A stretch of 64,000 bases of DNA, from the NCBI RefSeq assembly GCF_051380875.1, contig NZ_JBNYXW010000004.1:62001-126000 (forward strand). The letters run 5' to 3'. The stretch comes from Janthinobacterium sp051380875. GTDB lineage: Bacteria; Pseudomonadota; Gammaproteobacteria; Burkholderiales; Burkholderiaceae_D. Positions 7,560 to 16,992 of this stretch are shown piece by piece. Position numbers and translations under genes: made by a program. The notes beneath the pieces are model-generated. The model saw only the letters and a program-made list of their open reading frames with translations. It made no database searches and was not told where the DNA came from. How positions within the stretch are numbered: the stretch's first letter is position 1; every line of letters starts with the position of its first letter.

Positions 7560-9692
7560 ATGAACGAACAATTTCAAGCCCGGCACCTGGCGCCGTGCAT
7601 CGCTGCGGCCATCACTTTGGCTTTCCCTTGCGCGCAGGCGCAGCAATCCGACCACGAAATCGACACCGTCGTCGTCTCCGGCTCGCGCGCGCAATCGTGG
7701 CTGTCCGAGACGCCACAGGCGATCGGCGTCGTCAATGCCAAGACACTGGAACGCGACAAACCCAAGACCATGGGCGATATCCTCAACCGCATCGCCGGCG
7801 TGTACTGGAATGACCTGGGCAACGAGCAGCACAGCATGAGCATCCGCCAGCCCATAGGCACGAATGCCGTCTATCAGTACCTGGAAGACGGCATTCCCAT
7901 CCGCCCGCTGGGCGTGTTCAACCACAACGCGCTCAACGAGATGAATATGGCGGGCGCCAGCGCGGTGGAAGTAGTGAAGGGCGCTGCTTCCTCGCTGTAC
8001 GGCAGCAATGCCGTGGGCGGCGCTGTCAATTTCCTCACGGCCAGCGCCAGTACGGCACCAATGGCCAAGGTGGGCCTGCGGCGCGACAACGTGGCAGGCT
8101 TCACCCGTTACGACACCACTGCCAGCGATACCTGGGGACCGCTGGGATTGCGTTTTTCCCATTACAGTTCGCGCCGTGCGCGCGACAACTGGCAAGAGTA
8201 CAGCTATGGCGACAAGGATTCGTTCTCGCTGCGCGCCGACTATGCGCTCAATCCCACCTCGCAGCTGCGCGCCACCCTCGTGCACACGGATCTCGATGCG
8301 GCCATGACGGGCAGCCTGTTTGAAAACGATTATCGAAATGATCCTGGCAAGAGCCTGAACACCTTCACCTACCGCAAGGACAAGACCACGCGCATGAATG
8401 TGGCGTGGGAGGGGGCGACAACAGCCAACGGCACGAGCACCGTCACCGTCTTCACGCGCAAGAACGACCATGGGCAAATTCCTGCCTATTCCATCGGCAG
8501 TTGCGCGGGCATGCTGTGCAAGGGCGTCAGCAACAACAACCACGTCGATTCGCTGGGCCTGGACGTCAAGCACCAGCACAATTTCGCCTGGATGGATGCG
8601 CGCCTGATCGCCGGCGTGTATGTGGACAAGAGCGACAATCTCTTCGTCAGCGACAACCTGTCCATCGTGCGCGATGCCGCCACCGGCAGATATCTGCGCT
8701 ACACCCTGGCCAATGCCAGTAACCCGCTGGGCGTGCGCGACTACCAGACGGATATTCTCAACACGGCCGTCTTCGCGCAGTGGGAACTCACGCCGCTGGC
8801 GGGCACGCGCGTGGTGATGGGCGGCCGTTCGGACGCCATTCGCTACGATTATCACAACAAGCTGGCGCCGGGCGGCAGCGTCAACTACGGCGCTCCGGAC
8901 GAGTCGCGCAGCTTTTCACACGTCAGCCCGAAGCTGGGCGCTACGCATGCTTTAGGGCGCGCGGGGAGCGTGTACGCGAACGTGAGCCAGGGCTTCACAC
9001 CGCCCGAAGTGAGCCAACTATATGGCAAGACGGGCATCGCCGACCTGCAGCCATCCGTGTACAACAATTATGAGCTGGGCTTGCGCTGGGCCTTTCTGCA
9101 GGGCCGTTTGAAGCTTGATACGGCCGTGTACCGGCTCGACGGGCGCGACACCATCGTCAGCTATACGGTTTCGCCGGGTAACAGCGAAAACCGCAATGCG
9201 GGCCGCACGCGCAGCCAGGGGCTGGAGTTTGGCCTGAACTACGATAGCGGGCCGTTCGATGCGCGCTTCGCCACGGCCATCGCGCGCCACCGCTACCTGC
9301 GCTACCAGGTCTCCTCCAGCCTCGACTACAGCGGGCGCGACATGCCGCAGGCGCCGCGCGATATCACCTCGTTCGAGATCGGCTACCGTCCCGTAGCTGG
9401 CGCGCGCGTGGCGTTTGAGGCGGTGCACCAGGGCCGTTACTGGATGAACAATGCCAACACGGTGGAATATGGCGGCCACGCCTTGCTCAATCTGCGCGCC
9501 AGCTATCAACTGGCGCGCGGTCTGGAAGCGTGGGCACAGGTGCGCAACCTGGCCGACAAACGCTATGCCGATTCGGCCAGCAGCAGCTATTCTGGCGTGG
9601 GCAGCTACGCGGCCAATACCCAGAACCAGTACACGCCCGGCGCGCCGCGCAGTGTGATGCTGGGCCTGTCCTATACCTGCAACGCACTGTGA
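7560..9692 (+). CDS. TonB-dependent outer-membrane receptor
   Basis: A 710-residue outer-membrane receptor. A signal peptide ends near residue 24-26 (CAQAQQ), followed by a plug domain (DTVVVSGSR, then SLYGSNAVGGAVNF near residue 147-160) and a 22-strand-type barrel whose last residues are ML-GLSYTCNAL. ATG 7560 is taken as the start; the open frame continues upstream to 7308 but without a signal peptide. Substrate unknown. The flanking DUF2946 and PepSY genes suggest a metal ion (copper) or a ferric siderophore. It needs TonB-ExbBD, not present here. Confidence 0.88.
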   Translation: MNEQFQARHLAPCIAAAITLAFPCAQAQQSDHEIDTVVVSGSRAQSWLSETPQAIGVVNAKTLERDKPKTMGDILNRIAGVYWNDLGNEQHSMSIRQPIGTNAVYQYLEDGIPIRPLGVFNHNALNEMNMAGASAVEVVKGAASSLYGSNAVGGAVNFLTASASTAPMAKVGLRRDNVAGFTRYDTTASDTWGPLGLRFSHYSSRRARDNWQEYSYGDKDSFSLRADYALNPTSQLRATLVHTDLDAAMTGSLFENDYRNDPGKSLNTFTYRKDKTTRMNVAWEGATTANGTSTVTVFTRKNDHGQIPAYSIGSCAGMLCKGVSNNNHVDSLGLDVKHQHNFAWMDARLIAGVYVDKSDNLFVSDNLSIVRDAATGRYLRYTLANASNPLGVRDYQTDILNTAVFAQWELTPLAGTRVVMGGRSDAIRYDYHNKLAPGGSVNYGAPDESRSFSHVSPKLGATHALGRAGSVYANVSQGFTPPEVSQLYGKTGIADLQPSVYNNYELGLRWAFLQGRLKLDTAVYRLDGRDTIVSYTVSPGNSENRNAGRTRSQGLEFGLNYDSGPFDARFATAIARHRYLRYQVSSSLDYSGRDMPQAPRDITSFEIGYRPVAGARVAFEAVHQGRYWMNNANTVEYGGHALLNLRASYQLARGLEAWAQVRNLADKRYADSASSSYSGVGSYAANTQNQYTPGAPRSVMLGLSYTCNAL

Positions 9693-9699
9693 GCGCGCC

Positions 9700-11037
9700 A
9701 TGGACGATATGACTTTTCTCATCGCGCGCCGTAAAAGCCTGTACTGGCGTATCCACTTCTGGGCCGCGCTGATCGCTACGCCATTCGCCTTGCTGGCCAC
9801 GCTGACGGGCATCCTGTACATATTCACGCCGCAGATCGAAACGGCGCTGTATGGCCACCTCGATCACGTGGCACCGCAGCGCGCCATGCTGCCGCTGGAC
9901 GCCGCGGTAGCCGCCGCGGAAAAGGCGGCACCGCGTGGCTGGGCCGTGCAGAACGTGGTGCCGCCGTTCCAGGCGAACGACGCGGTGCAGGTGGCGTTTG
10001 CGCCGCCCGGCGGTGCGGCCGATAAACATGCTGGTCATGGCATGCCCGTTAAAGCAAGGCCGGTATTCGGCCTGCCTGCGCAAGCCATTGTCGTGTATGT
10101 GAATCCCTACGATGCGCGCGCGCTGGGCACCCTGGCCAGCGGCGAGCGTTTTGGCAACTGGGCCAAGAAACTGCATTCGCGCCTGCTGCAGAACGATGGC
10201 TGGCGCTGGATGATCGAGCTGGCGGCCAGCTGGCTGATGGTGATGCTGGTGACGGGCGTGATGTTGTGGTGGCCGCGTGGTGCCCAGTCGGGCTGGCCGA
10301 AGCGGGGCGTGCGGGGCCGCAATGGCTGGCGCCAGTGGCATGCCTTCCTGGGCGTGGCGCTGGGCTTGATCAGCATTGTCATTCTGGCCACGGGGCTGAC
10401 CTGGAGCCAGCAGGCGGGCGGACGTATCCGCACGCTGCGCGACATCAGCGGCCAGGCGCCACCGCCCGTGCCGCGCGGCCTGCATTCAAGCGAGGATGCG
10501 AATGGCGGACCGCTCGATTGGCAAGGCGCGTGGCAGGTGGCGCGCCGCCACGCGCCCGCCATTGCCCTGCAGTTGACGGCGCCGGCCAGCCAGGACGATG
10601 TATGGCGCGCCACCATGGCCGACCGCAGCCGGCCCACCTTGCGCTTCGACCTGCAATTTGACGCCTACAGCGGCAAGCCCCTGTACTACGCGGGCTGGGA
10701 GGCGCAGACGGCGTTCGGCAAGGCGACGGCCATCGGTATTCCATTTCACCGCGGCGAATTCGGCTGGTGGAACCAGGCCTTGCTGCTGCTGTTCGGTGCC
10801 AGCGTGCTGTTCTCGCTGGTGTCGGGCTGGGTGATGTTTTTCAAGCGGCGTACAGCGGGAACCCTGGGTTTACCCAAGCTGCTGCCAGGCGCCTGGCGTT
10901 CGCCATCGCCGCTGGCCTGGCTGACGGCAGCATGCATGTGCGCGTTGATGCCGCTGCTGCTCATTTCCGGCTGCATGCTGATGTTGCTGGAACTGGCGTT
11001 GGGTGCGCATGGCCGGTGGCGGTCAATGGCGCGATGA
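9700..11037 (+). CDS. PepSY-associated transmembrane protein
   Basis: A 445-residue inner-membrane protein of the PepSY_TM (PiuB-like) family: an N-terminal amphipathic segment (RRKSLYWRIHFWAALI), a first membrane helix at about 20-45, a periplasmic PepSY region, and further helices near 170-190, 225-245, 355-380 and 405-435. Such proteins commonly accompany TonB receptors for iron or copper, and some act as ferric-siderophore reductases. It starts 7 bases after the receptor stop, so the pair is co-transcribed. Confidence 0.82.
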   Translation: MDDMTFLIARRKSLYWRIHFWAALIATPFALLATLTGILYIFTPQIETALYGHLDHVAPQRAMLPLDAAVAAAEKAAPRGWAVQNVVPPFQANDAVQVAFAPPGGAADKHAGHGMPVKARPVFGLPAQAIVVYVNPYDARALGTLASGERFGNWAKKLHSRLLQNDGWRWMIELAASWLMVMLVTGVMLWWPRGAQSGWPKRGVRGRNGWRQWHAFLGVALGLISIVILATGLTWSQQAGGRIRTLRDISGQAPPPVPRGLHSSEDANGGPLDWQGAWQVARRHAPAIALQLTAPASQDDVWRATMADRSRPTLRFDLQFDAYSGKPLYYAGWEAQTAFGKATAIGIPFHRGEFGWWNQALLLLFGASVLFSLVSGWVMFFKRRTAGTLGLPKLLPGAWRSPSPLAWLTAACMCALMPLLLISGCMLMLLELALGAHGRWRSMAR

Positions 11038-11125
11038 AGGGCGTGGATGCGCAGCGTATTGCTGCGCTAGAATAAGGGGCGCGGCCAGGCTCGTTGCCAC
11101 GGGCCGCCCCTTGAATGGCTGAACC

Positions 11126-11509
11126 ATGTTATTTATTGATTTCCCCACCTTGTCCGCGCTGGCCGCCGCATCGGCCCGGATCGCGAAAAAATGCAGCTGC
11201 TGCACCGTGCCGCTGGCCGCCTGGCAGCGCTTGCCCACTACACTGGAACTGGACCGCTTCGAGGAGCTGGGCGCCTTGCGCGAAGACCCGTACGAGGAGC
11301 CGACGTTTGCCGAATACCATCCGCAGGGCACGCGCTACGACAGCGAGGATGCACCTATCGCGCCGCGCTACTACCCCGCGAACCTGAGTCAGGTGGCCCG
11401 CTGCCTGGACTGCGGCCGCCACTACCTGCGCTACAACGAGGCGGGCGGCTACTTCACGGAATTGCGCATCCGCGCGCTGCGTCCTGAAATGCTGGTCGAT
11501 GTGCCGTGA
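11126..11509 (+). CDS. hypothetical protein with paired cysteine motifs
   Basis: A 127-residue acidic soluble protein I do not recognise. It carries a Cys-x-Cys-Cys group near residue 23 (KKCSCC) and a Cys-x-x-Cys near residue 93 (CLDCGRHYL), which could form one zinc-binding site. No signal peptide. It is alone, 88 bases after the PepSY gene and convergent with pcaD, whose stop is only 14 bases away. Composition matches its neighbours, so it looks like a resident gene. Confidence 0.6.
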   Translation: MLFIDFPTLSALAAASARIAKKCSCCTVPLAAWQRLPTTLELDRFEELGALREDPYEEPTFAEYHPQGTRYDSEDAPIAPRYYPANLSQVARCLDCGRHYLRYNEAGGYFTELRIRALRPEMLVDVP

Positions 11510-11523
11510 TGCGCTGAGGTTCC

Positions 11524-12306
11524 TTATCCGGCACGCAGGAAGTCCAGCAGCAACCCTGTAAACGCCAGCTCCGCTTCGATGTTCGACAGGTGCGATGCGT
11601 CGATGGTGGCAACGTCGGCATGGAAGATGGCTTGCTGCATCTGCATGGCATCGGCCACCGTGGTGACGGGATCGTCCTTGCCGGCGATGATCAGGGTGGG
11701 GGCGGCGATGACGTGGATGGTGCCGCGCAGGTCACTGATGGCCAGGGCGTCGCAGCATGCAGCGTAGCCCTCAGCGTTCTGGTCGCGCAGCCTGCCCAGC
11801 ATGGCGGCGACGGTGGCGGGACGTGCGGCGATGAATTCCGGGGTGAACCAGCGTTCAGCGGCGCCCGCTGCGATGGCATCGAGCCCATCTTGGCGCACGG
11901 CTTGTGCGCGATTGCTCCATCCTTCCTGTGTACCTACTCTGCCCGCCGTATTGGCCAGCACCAGCTTGAGCAGGCGCTGCGGCGCATTGATGCCCAGCCA
12001 TTGGCCCGTCACGCCGCCCATCGACAGGCCGCAGAAATGCGCTTGTGCGATCTGCAGATGGTCGAGAAGAGCCACTACATCCTGTCCCAATATCTGCATG
12101 CTGTAGGGGCCGGGTGGGCTGGCAGATGCGCCATGGCCGCGCGTGTCGTAGCGCAGCACGTGGAAGTGCGGTGCCAGCGCTTCGGCCTGCGCATCCCACA
12201 TGGAGAGGTCGGTGCCGAGGGAGTTCGACAGCACCACGCAGGGCAGGTGCGGGTCGCCATCGCTACGGTAATGGCATTGGCTGCCGTTGATATCTGCTAC
12301 AGGCAT
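11524..12306 (-). CDS. pcaD: 3-oxoadipate enol-lactonase
   Basis: A 260-residue alpha/beta-hydrolase that converts 3-oxoadipate enol-lactone to 3-oxoadipate. The PcaD opening SNSLGTDLSMWD (residues 28-38), nucleophile Ser95 in GLSMGG, acid Asp211 (GKDDPVT) and His239 (ASHLSN) are all present. It is the last gene of the nine-gene catabolic operon, 9 bases after benD, and closes the path from benzoate to 3-oxoadipate. The CoA transferase (pcaIJ) and thiolase (pcaF) needed afterwards are not in the window. Confidence 0.93.
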   Translation of the reverse strand: MPVADINGSQCHYRSDGDPHLPCVVLSNSLGTDLSMWDAQAEALAPHFHVLRYDTRGHGASASPPGPYSMQILGQDVVALLDHLQIAQAHFCGLSMGGVTGQWLGINAPQRLLKLVLANTAGRVGTQEGWSNRAQAVRQDGLDAIAAGAAERWFTPEFIAARPATVAAMLGRLRDQNAEGYAACCDALAISDLRGTIHVIAAPTLIIAGKDDPVTTVADAMQMQQAIFHADVATIDASHLSNIEAELAFTGLLLDFLRAG

Positions 12307-12315
12307 GTCGTTTCC

Positions 12316-13101
12316 TTATCCCTGGTCGCCGCCACCGACGGGCAGCACGCTGCCTGTGATGTACGACGCTTCATCCGAGGCGAGAAACAGGATCGCGCCC
12401 ACTTGTTCGGCGATGCTGCCATAACGGTGCATGGCGCTGCTGGCGATGGTCTGGTCGACGATGCCCTGGTACCAGTGCTGTTCCTGTTCGCTCAGGGGCT
12501 TGGCGTTGCGGGGAATCGCGCGCGGCGGCGCTTCCGTGCCGCCGGTGGCGATAGCGTTGACGCGAATGCCGTGTTGCGCATGTTCCAGTGCCAGGCTCGC
12601 CGTCAGGGCATTCACGCCGCCCTTGGCTGCTGCATAGGGCACGCGGTAGATGCTGCGCGTGGCAATCGACGAGACGTTGACGATGGCGCCGCGGCCCTGT
12701 GCCAGCATGGCTGGCAGGACGGCGCGGCAGCACCACAGCGTGGGGAACAGTGAGCGGCGGATCTCTGCCTCGATCTGCTCTTCTTCATAAGCCTCGAATG
12801 GCTGTGCCCAGATGGTGCCGCCCACATTATTGACCAGTATGTCGACGCGGCCGAAGTCGGCCAGGGCGCAGTCGACCAGCTGGCGCGCGCCCGCAAAGCG
12901 CTCCAGGTCGACCTTGCAGACGCTGACCCGTGCACCCAGGGCGACGGCCTCGGCAGCCACCTGCTCGACCAGGTCGGCGCGGTCGGCCAGCACCAGTTGC
13001 GCACCCTCGGCCGCAGCGGCCAGGGCCACGCCGCGGCCGATGCCTTGCGCCGCGCCGGTGACCAGCATGACTTTGTCATGGAATCGTTGACGATTGTTCA
13101 T
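12316..13101 (-). CDS. benD: benzoate cis-diol dehydrogenase
   Basis: A 261-residue short-chain dehydrogenase: NAD-binding TGAAQGIG at 15-22, NNVGG at 91-95, catalytic Ser144/Ser145, Tyr156 and Lys160 in YAAAKGG. It oxidises and decarboxylates 1,6-dihydroxycyclohexa-2,4-diene-1-carboxylate to catechol. Identity as BenD rather than another dehydrogenase is supported by the NNVGGTIW segment and by its place right behind benABC (3 bases after benC). Confidence 0.93.
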   Translation of the reverse strand: MNNRQRFHDKVMLVTGAAQGIGRGVALAAAAEGAQLVLADRADLVEQVAAEAVALGARVSVCKVDLERFAGARQLVDCALADFGRVDILVNNVGGTIWAQPFEAYEEEQIEAEIRRSLFPTLWCCRAVLPAMLAQGRGAIVNVSSIATRSIYRVPYAAAKGGVNALTASLALEHAQHGIRVNAIATGGTEAPPRAIPRNAKPLSEQEQHWYQGIVDQTIASSAMHRYGSIAEQVGAILFLASDEASYITGSVLPVGGGDQG

Positions 13102-13104
13102 TGT

Positions 13105-14124
13105 TTATGCTCCGCTGCTTGCCGAGAATTTCTCGTAGTAGAAGTTGGCGGGCGTGACGCCCGTTTCGCTGAGCCAGCCGCGCACGGCGTCGACCATGGC
13201 GACGGGGCCGCACAGGTAGACATCGACATCGCCGCCGTTCATCCAGGTCGGTTCCACGTGGGCTGTCGCATAGCCCTTGCGCGCATGCGCGCTGTCGGCG
13301 GCCGCCACGCAGGTGACGTAGGAAAACTGCGGGTGGGTGGCGGCAATGCGTTCGAGCTGCTCCAGTTCCACCAGGTCGTGCTCATTGGTGACGGCATATA
13401 CCATGCGCACGGGCTGGGCGAAACCGTGCGCCGCCAGCGCACCCAGCATGGACAGGAAGGGCGCGATGCCCGTGCCGCCGGCCAGCAGCAGCAAGGGGCG
13501 CTGCACGGGACGCAGGTAAAAGCTGCCGAAGGGACCCGTGAAGCTGGCCGCTGCGCCCGGCTGGGCGGTGTCCGACAGGTAGCCGCTCATGCGTCCGCCG
13601 GGCACATTGCGCACGACGAACTGCGCCTGCGCCGCCCCTGGCGTGGAGCTGAACGAGTACGAGCGCGTCAGCGTGGTGCCGGGAATGGCTACGTTAACAT
13701 ACTGGCCCGGCAGGAAATCGAGCGCTGCGGGGTCGGCCAGGTCGATGGCGAAGGCGATCGTCGACGGCGACAGATGCCGCACTGCCGCCACCGTGCCGGC
13801 GCAGCTGGAGACGGCCGTCTTGCAGGCCGCCGAGGTGGCGGGTATCTTCACCACGCAATCGGATGTGGGGCGCATCTGGCAAGCCAGGATATGGCCTTGC
13901 GCCGCTTCCTCAGGCGTCAGCGCATCCTCGATATAGCCCGATTCCGGCATGTCGTAACTACCCGATTCGCAATGGCCGCGGCAGGTGCCGCAGGCGCCGT
14001 CGCGGCAATCGAGCGGGATATTGATTTTTTGACGATAAGCCGCATCGGACAGCTTTTCATTGTCGTTACATGAAATGAAGCGGGTAATCCCGTCTTCGAA
14101 TTGCAGGGCGATGTTATGGCTCAT
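13105..14124 (-). CDS. benC: benzoate 1,2-dioxygenase electron-transfer component
   Basis: A 339-residue reductase with an N-terminal plant-type [2Fe-2S] domain (Cys40, Cys45, Cys48, Cys82), an FAD domain with RSYSFSS near residue 163, and an NAD domain with GGTGIAPF near 220. It passes electrons from NADH to the BenAB oxygenase. The domain order (ferredoxin first) and length are as in Acinetobacter and Pseudomonas BenC. It lies 28 bases after benB. Confidence 0.95.
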   Translation of the reverse strand: MSHNIALQFEDGITRFISCNDNEKLSDAAYRQKINIPLDCRDGACGTCRGHCESGSYDMPESGYIEDALTPEEAAQGHILACQMRPTSDCVVKIPATSAACKTAVSSCAGTVAAVRHLSPSTIAFAIDLADPAALDFLPGQYVNVAIPGTTLTRSYSFSSTPGAAQAQFVVRNVPGGRMSGYLSDTAQPGAAASFTGPFGSFYLRPVQRPLLLLAGGTGIAPFLSMLGALAAHGFAQPVRMVYAVTNEHDLVELEQLERIAATHPQFSYVTCVAAADSAHARKGYATAHVEPTWMNGGDVDVYLCGPVAMVDAVRGWLSETGVTPANFYYEKFSASSGA

Positions 14125-14152
14125 CGTCGGTCTCCTTACTCAGTGAAGCTTG

Positions 14153-14644
14153 TTAAATGTGGTACACGTCGATGACCTGGTTGATATAGTCGTTCTTCAG
14201 GACGATATACTTGTTCAGGATCAGCGGCTGCGCACCGGAAAAATCGATGACGTAGCGCGACATGCCGAAGTAGCTGTAGTCGCGTTTGTAGCGGTGGCTC
14301 AGCGTATGCCAGTTGAAGCGCACCGTGCAGATAGCGCCATCCTGGCTTTCCAGTTCGATATTGGCGATATTGTGGCTGGTACGCGTGTCCGGCATGGTGG
14401 CGCTGGAACGCTCCGTCTTGATGCGGAAGACGCGGTCTTCCAGGCCCTGGCGGGTCGGATAGAAGATCAGCGAAATCTCGCGTTGCGGATCGGTCACCAG
14501 GGTGTCGTCGTCATCCCAGGCAGGCATCCAGAATTGCGCATCGGGGTGATAGCATTCCAGCCATTCATCCCATTGTTCGTCGTCCAGCAGGCGGCTTTCG
14601 CGATACAGGAAGCTGGCGATCGTGTGTGGTGCGATGGGCATCAT
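14153..14644 (-). CDS. benB: benzoate 1,2-dioxygenase small subunit
   Basis: A 163-residue beta subunit of a Rieske ring-hydroxylating oxygenase (NTF2-like fold): starts MMPIAPHTIASFLYRESRLLD-like with the DDEQWDEWL helix near 23-31. It has structural rather than catalytic residues. Start overlaps the benA stop as ATGA, implying translational coupling of the two subunits. Length matches BenB and XylY proteins. Confidence 0.94.
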   Translation of the reverse strand: MMPIAPHTIASFLYRESRLLDDEQWDEWLECYHPDAQFWMPAWDDDDTLVTDPQREISLIFYPTRQGLEDRVFRIKTERSSATMPDTRTSHNIANIELESQDGAICTVRFNWHTLSHRYKRDYSYFGMSRYVIDFSGAQPLILNKYIVLKNDYINQVIDVYHI

Positions 14645-16020
14645 GGCTGTTCTCCTTCTGCTGCGAGGGCTTTTTTCATGATGTCGAGCCAGTAGCGGTG
14701 CTGTACCGTGTACAGTCCTTCATCCTCGGTGCGCGCGCCGCTCAGCACGGGTTCCAGGCCGATTTCCTTGGCTGCTTCGTCAGGTCCGGTGATCCAGTGC
14801 GCTGCGCCGCGCGACATGTCGTTCCATGGCATGGCGATGCCGGCATAGCCTTGCTGGCAGGCGCGGAATTCTTCCAGGTCGTCCGGCGTGGCCATGCCGC
14901 TGACATTGAAGAAGTCTTCGTACTGGCGGATGCGTTGTGCGCGTGCCTCGTCCGATTCGCCTTTCGGCGCGATGCAGTAGATCGTCACTTCGGTCTTGTC
15001 GACGGAGATGGGGCGCAGCAAGCGGATTTGCGAACCGAACTGATCCATCAGATACACATTCGGATACAGGCACAGATTGCGTGAGCGGCTGATCATCCAG
15101 TCCGCCGTCGGCTTGCCGAACTGGCGCGCATAGTCCGCATGGCGCGAGAAATTGGGACGGTCTTCCGGATTGGCCCATTGCGTCCACAGCAGCACGTGGC
15201 CCTGCTTGAAGGCATAGAAACCACCGCCCTGGCGGCCCCAGTTGCCCGCGTCCATGGCGCGTATCTTGTCTTCGCGCTGCGCCAGTTGTTCCTTGCGGCG
15301 GTTGGTGGTGGCCGCATAGTTCCAGTGCACGGCCGAGACGTGATAGCCGTCCGCGCCATTTTCCGCCTGCAGTTTCCAGTTGCCTTCGTAGGTATAGGTG
15401 GAGGCGCCGCGCAGCACTTCCAGGCCGTCTGGCGACTGGTTGACGATCATGTCGATGATCTTGCCGGCTTCGCCGAGGAATTCCTCGAGCGGCACCACGT
15501 CGTCATTCAGGCTGCCGAACAGGAAGCCTTTGTAGTTGGCGAAGCGCGCGACTTTTTTCAGGTCGTGCGAGCCTTCCTTGTTGAAGCATTCCGGATTGCC
15601 CGCGTTATCAGGGTCCTTCACCTTCAGCAGCTTGCCGCTGTTATTGAAAGTCCAGCCGTGGAAGGAGCAGGTGTAGGTGGCCTTGTTGCCCCGCTTGTGA
15701 CGGCACAGCTGCGCGCCGCGATGGCTGCAGGCGTTGATGAAGGCATTCAGTTCGCCCTGGCGATTGCGCGCGATGAAGACGGGCTGGCGGCCGATATGCG
15801 TGGTGTAGTAATCGTTATTGTTGGCGATCTGGCTTTCGTGCGCCAGGTAGATCCAGTTGCCTTCGAAGATATGCTTCATCTCGAGTTCGAACAGGGCTTC
15901 ATCGGTGAAAACGCTGCGGTGCAAACGATGGTCGCCCGTGGCCTGGTCTTCGATCAGCAAGGCGTCGAGATCAGGCGCAGTCGCGCCGGTGGCGGGCCGG
16001 TATGGATGGATGGGTATCAT
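14641..16020 (-). CDS. benA: benzoate 1,2-dioxygenase large subunit
   Basis: A 459-residue alpha subunit that dihydroxylates benzoate. Rieske cluster ligands Cys98/His100 (CSHRG) and Cys118/His121 (CSFHGW), bridging Asp224 and mononuclear-iron ligands His227 and His232 (DGYHVSAVH) are present. The open frame extends upstream to 16227, but ATG 16020 is the start that fits BenA length; the extension would overlap catA. Order BenABC with BenD and the adjacent catechol genes favours benzoate over toluate or anthranilate, although relaxed specificity cannot be excluded. Confidence 0.95.
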   Translation of the reverse strand: MIPIHPYRPATGATAPDLDALLIEDQATGDHRLHRSVFTDEALFELEMKHIFEGNWIYLAHESQIANNNDYYTTHIGRQPVFIARNRQGELNAFINACSHRGAQLCRHKRGNKATYTCSFHGWTFNNSGKLLKVKDPDNAGNPECFNKEGSHDLKKVARFANYKGFLFGSLNDDVVPLEEFLGEAGKIIDMIVNQSPDGLEVLRGASTYTYEGNWKLQAENGADGYHVSAVHWNYAATTNRRKEQLAQREDKIRAMDAGNWGRQGGGFYAFKQGHVLLWTQWANPEDRPNFSRHADYARQFGKPTADWMISRSRNLCLYPNVYLMDQFGSQIRLLRPISVDKTEVTIYCIAPKGESDEARAQRIRQYEDFFNVSGMATPDDLEEFRACQQGYAGIAMPWNDMSRGAAHWITGPDEAAKEIGLEPVLSGARTEDEGLYTVQHRYWLDIMKKALAAEGEQP

Positions 16021-16037
16021 GGCGTGATCTCTCAGGC

Positions 16038-16958
16038 TTAGGCTGCTGCGCGGTTGCGTTCGATTTGCGATGTCGGTGCGGCTGCGGTTTCCGGGTACAG
16101 GTGGAAGTCGAAGTCGATCGAGGCAAACGGCTGCTGCAAGTCTTTTGCGGTGATTGCTGCGGCGTCGCTGACCTGCGTCACGGCCGGCACCAGGCCTTCG
16201 CGGCTGGCAAAGGCGAAGTCGTCCCACAGGTATTCATCGCCGTCGATATTGATCTGCGTGGTCAGCTGGCGCTGGCCGTCGGCGCTGATGAAAAAGTGAA
16301 TGTGGGCGGGGCGCTGGCCGTGGCGGCCCAGCAGGTCGAGCAGGCGCTGCGTGCTGCCGCCCGGAGGGCAGCCGTAGCCCTTGGGCATGATGCTGCGGAA
16401 CTGATAGCGTCCCTGCGCGTCGGCGTAGATAGTGCGGCGCAGATTGAAGGACGACTGGCTCTGGTCGAAGAAGGAGTAGTTGCCCATCAGGTTGGCATGC
16501 CAGACTTCGACCTTGGCGCCCGGCAGCGGCTTGCCCTGCTGGTCGTAGACGGTGCCCTGCATGAACAGCACTTCGGCCTGCGCGCTTTCGCTGCCGTCGT
16601 CGAGGCGGGCAAAGCCCTGGCTTTCTGGCGCGCCGGCGACATACAGCGGACCTTCGATGGTGCGCGGCGTGCCGCCATTCAGGCCGGCCTTCGCTTCGGC
16701 TTCGTCGGCGCGGATGTCCATGAAGCGCTCCAGGCCCAGTCCCGGCGCCAGCAGGCCCAATTCATGCGAGGCACCCGCGTTGGCCAGGAAATCGAGGCCG
16801 GTCCAGAATTCGGCGGGCTGGATATCGAGGTCTTCCATGGCTTTGCACAGATCGGTCACGAGGCGCAGCACAATCGCCTGCACGCGTGGATTGGCAGGGC
16901 GGATGGCGGCGTCGACGATCCAGCTTTTTACCAGGGTATCAATGTCATTGTGTGTCAT
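16038..16958 (-). CDS. catA: catechol 1,2-dioxygenase
   Basis: A 306-residue intradiol dioxygenase that opens catechol to cis,cis-muconate. Ferric-iron ligands are visible as Tyr161 (NYSFFD), Tyr195 (GYGCP), His219 and His221 (RPAHIHFF), matching the order and spacing of the Acinetobacter enzyme. An N-terminal helical dimerisation domain precedes them. A GGAGA ribosome-binding sequence precedes the ATG. It lies between catC and benA in the operon, 17 bases before benA. Confidence 0.96.
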   Translation of the reverse strand: MTHNDIDTLVKSWIVDAAIRPANPRVQAIVLRLVTDLCKAMEDLDIQPAEFWTGLDFLANAGASHELGLLAPGLGLERFMDIRADEAEAKAGLNGGTPRTIEGPLYVAGAPESQGFARLDDGSESAQAEVLFMQGTVYDQQGKPLPGAKVEVWHANLMGNYSFFDQSQSSFNLRRTIYADAQGRYQFRSIMPKGYGCPPGGSTQRLLDLLGRHGQRPAHIHFFISADGQRQLTTQINIDGDEYLWDDFAFASREGLVPAVTQVSDAAAITAKDLQQPFASIDFDFHLYPETAAAPTSQIERNRAAA

Positions 16959-16992
16959 TTTTGTCTCCTCTGTTGAGAATGAAATTTACTCG

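Noticed and set aside
11590..12753. A long open frame (387 codons) on the + strand antisense to pcaD and benD
   Set aside because: It mirrors the high third-position GC of real genes on the other strand, has no ribosome-binding site and reads as Arg/Ala/Gly/His-rich low-complexity protein.
12997..14073. A 358-codon + strand frame opposite benC
   Set aside because: Shadow of a well-supported benC gene; composition is that of a GC-rich antisense frame.
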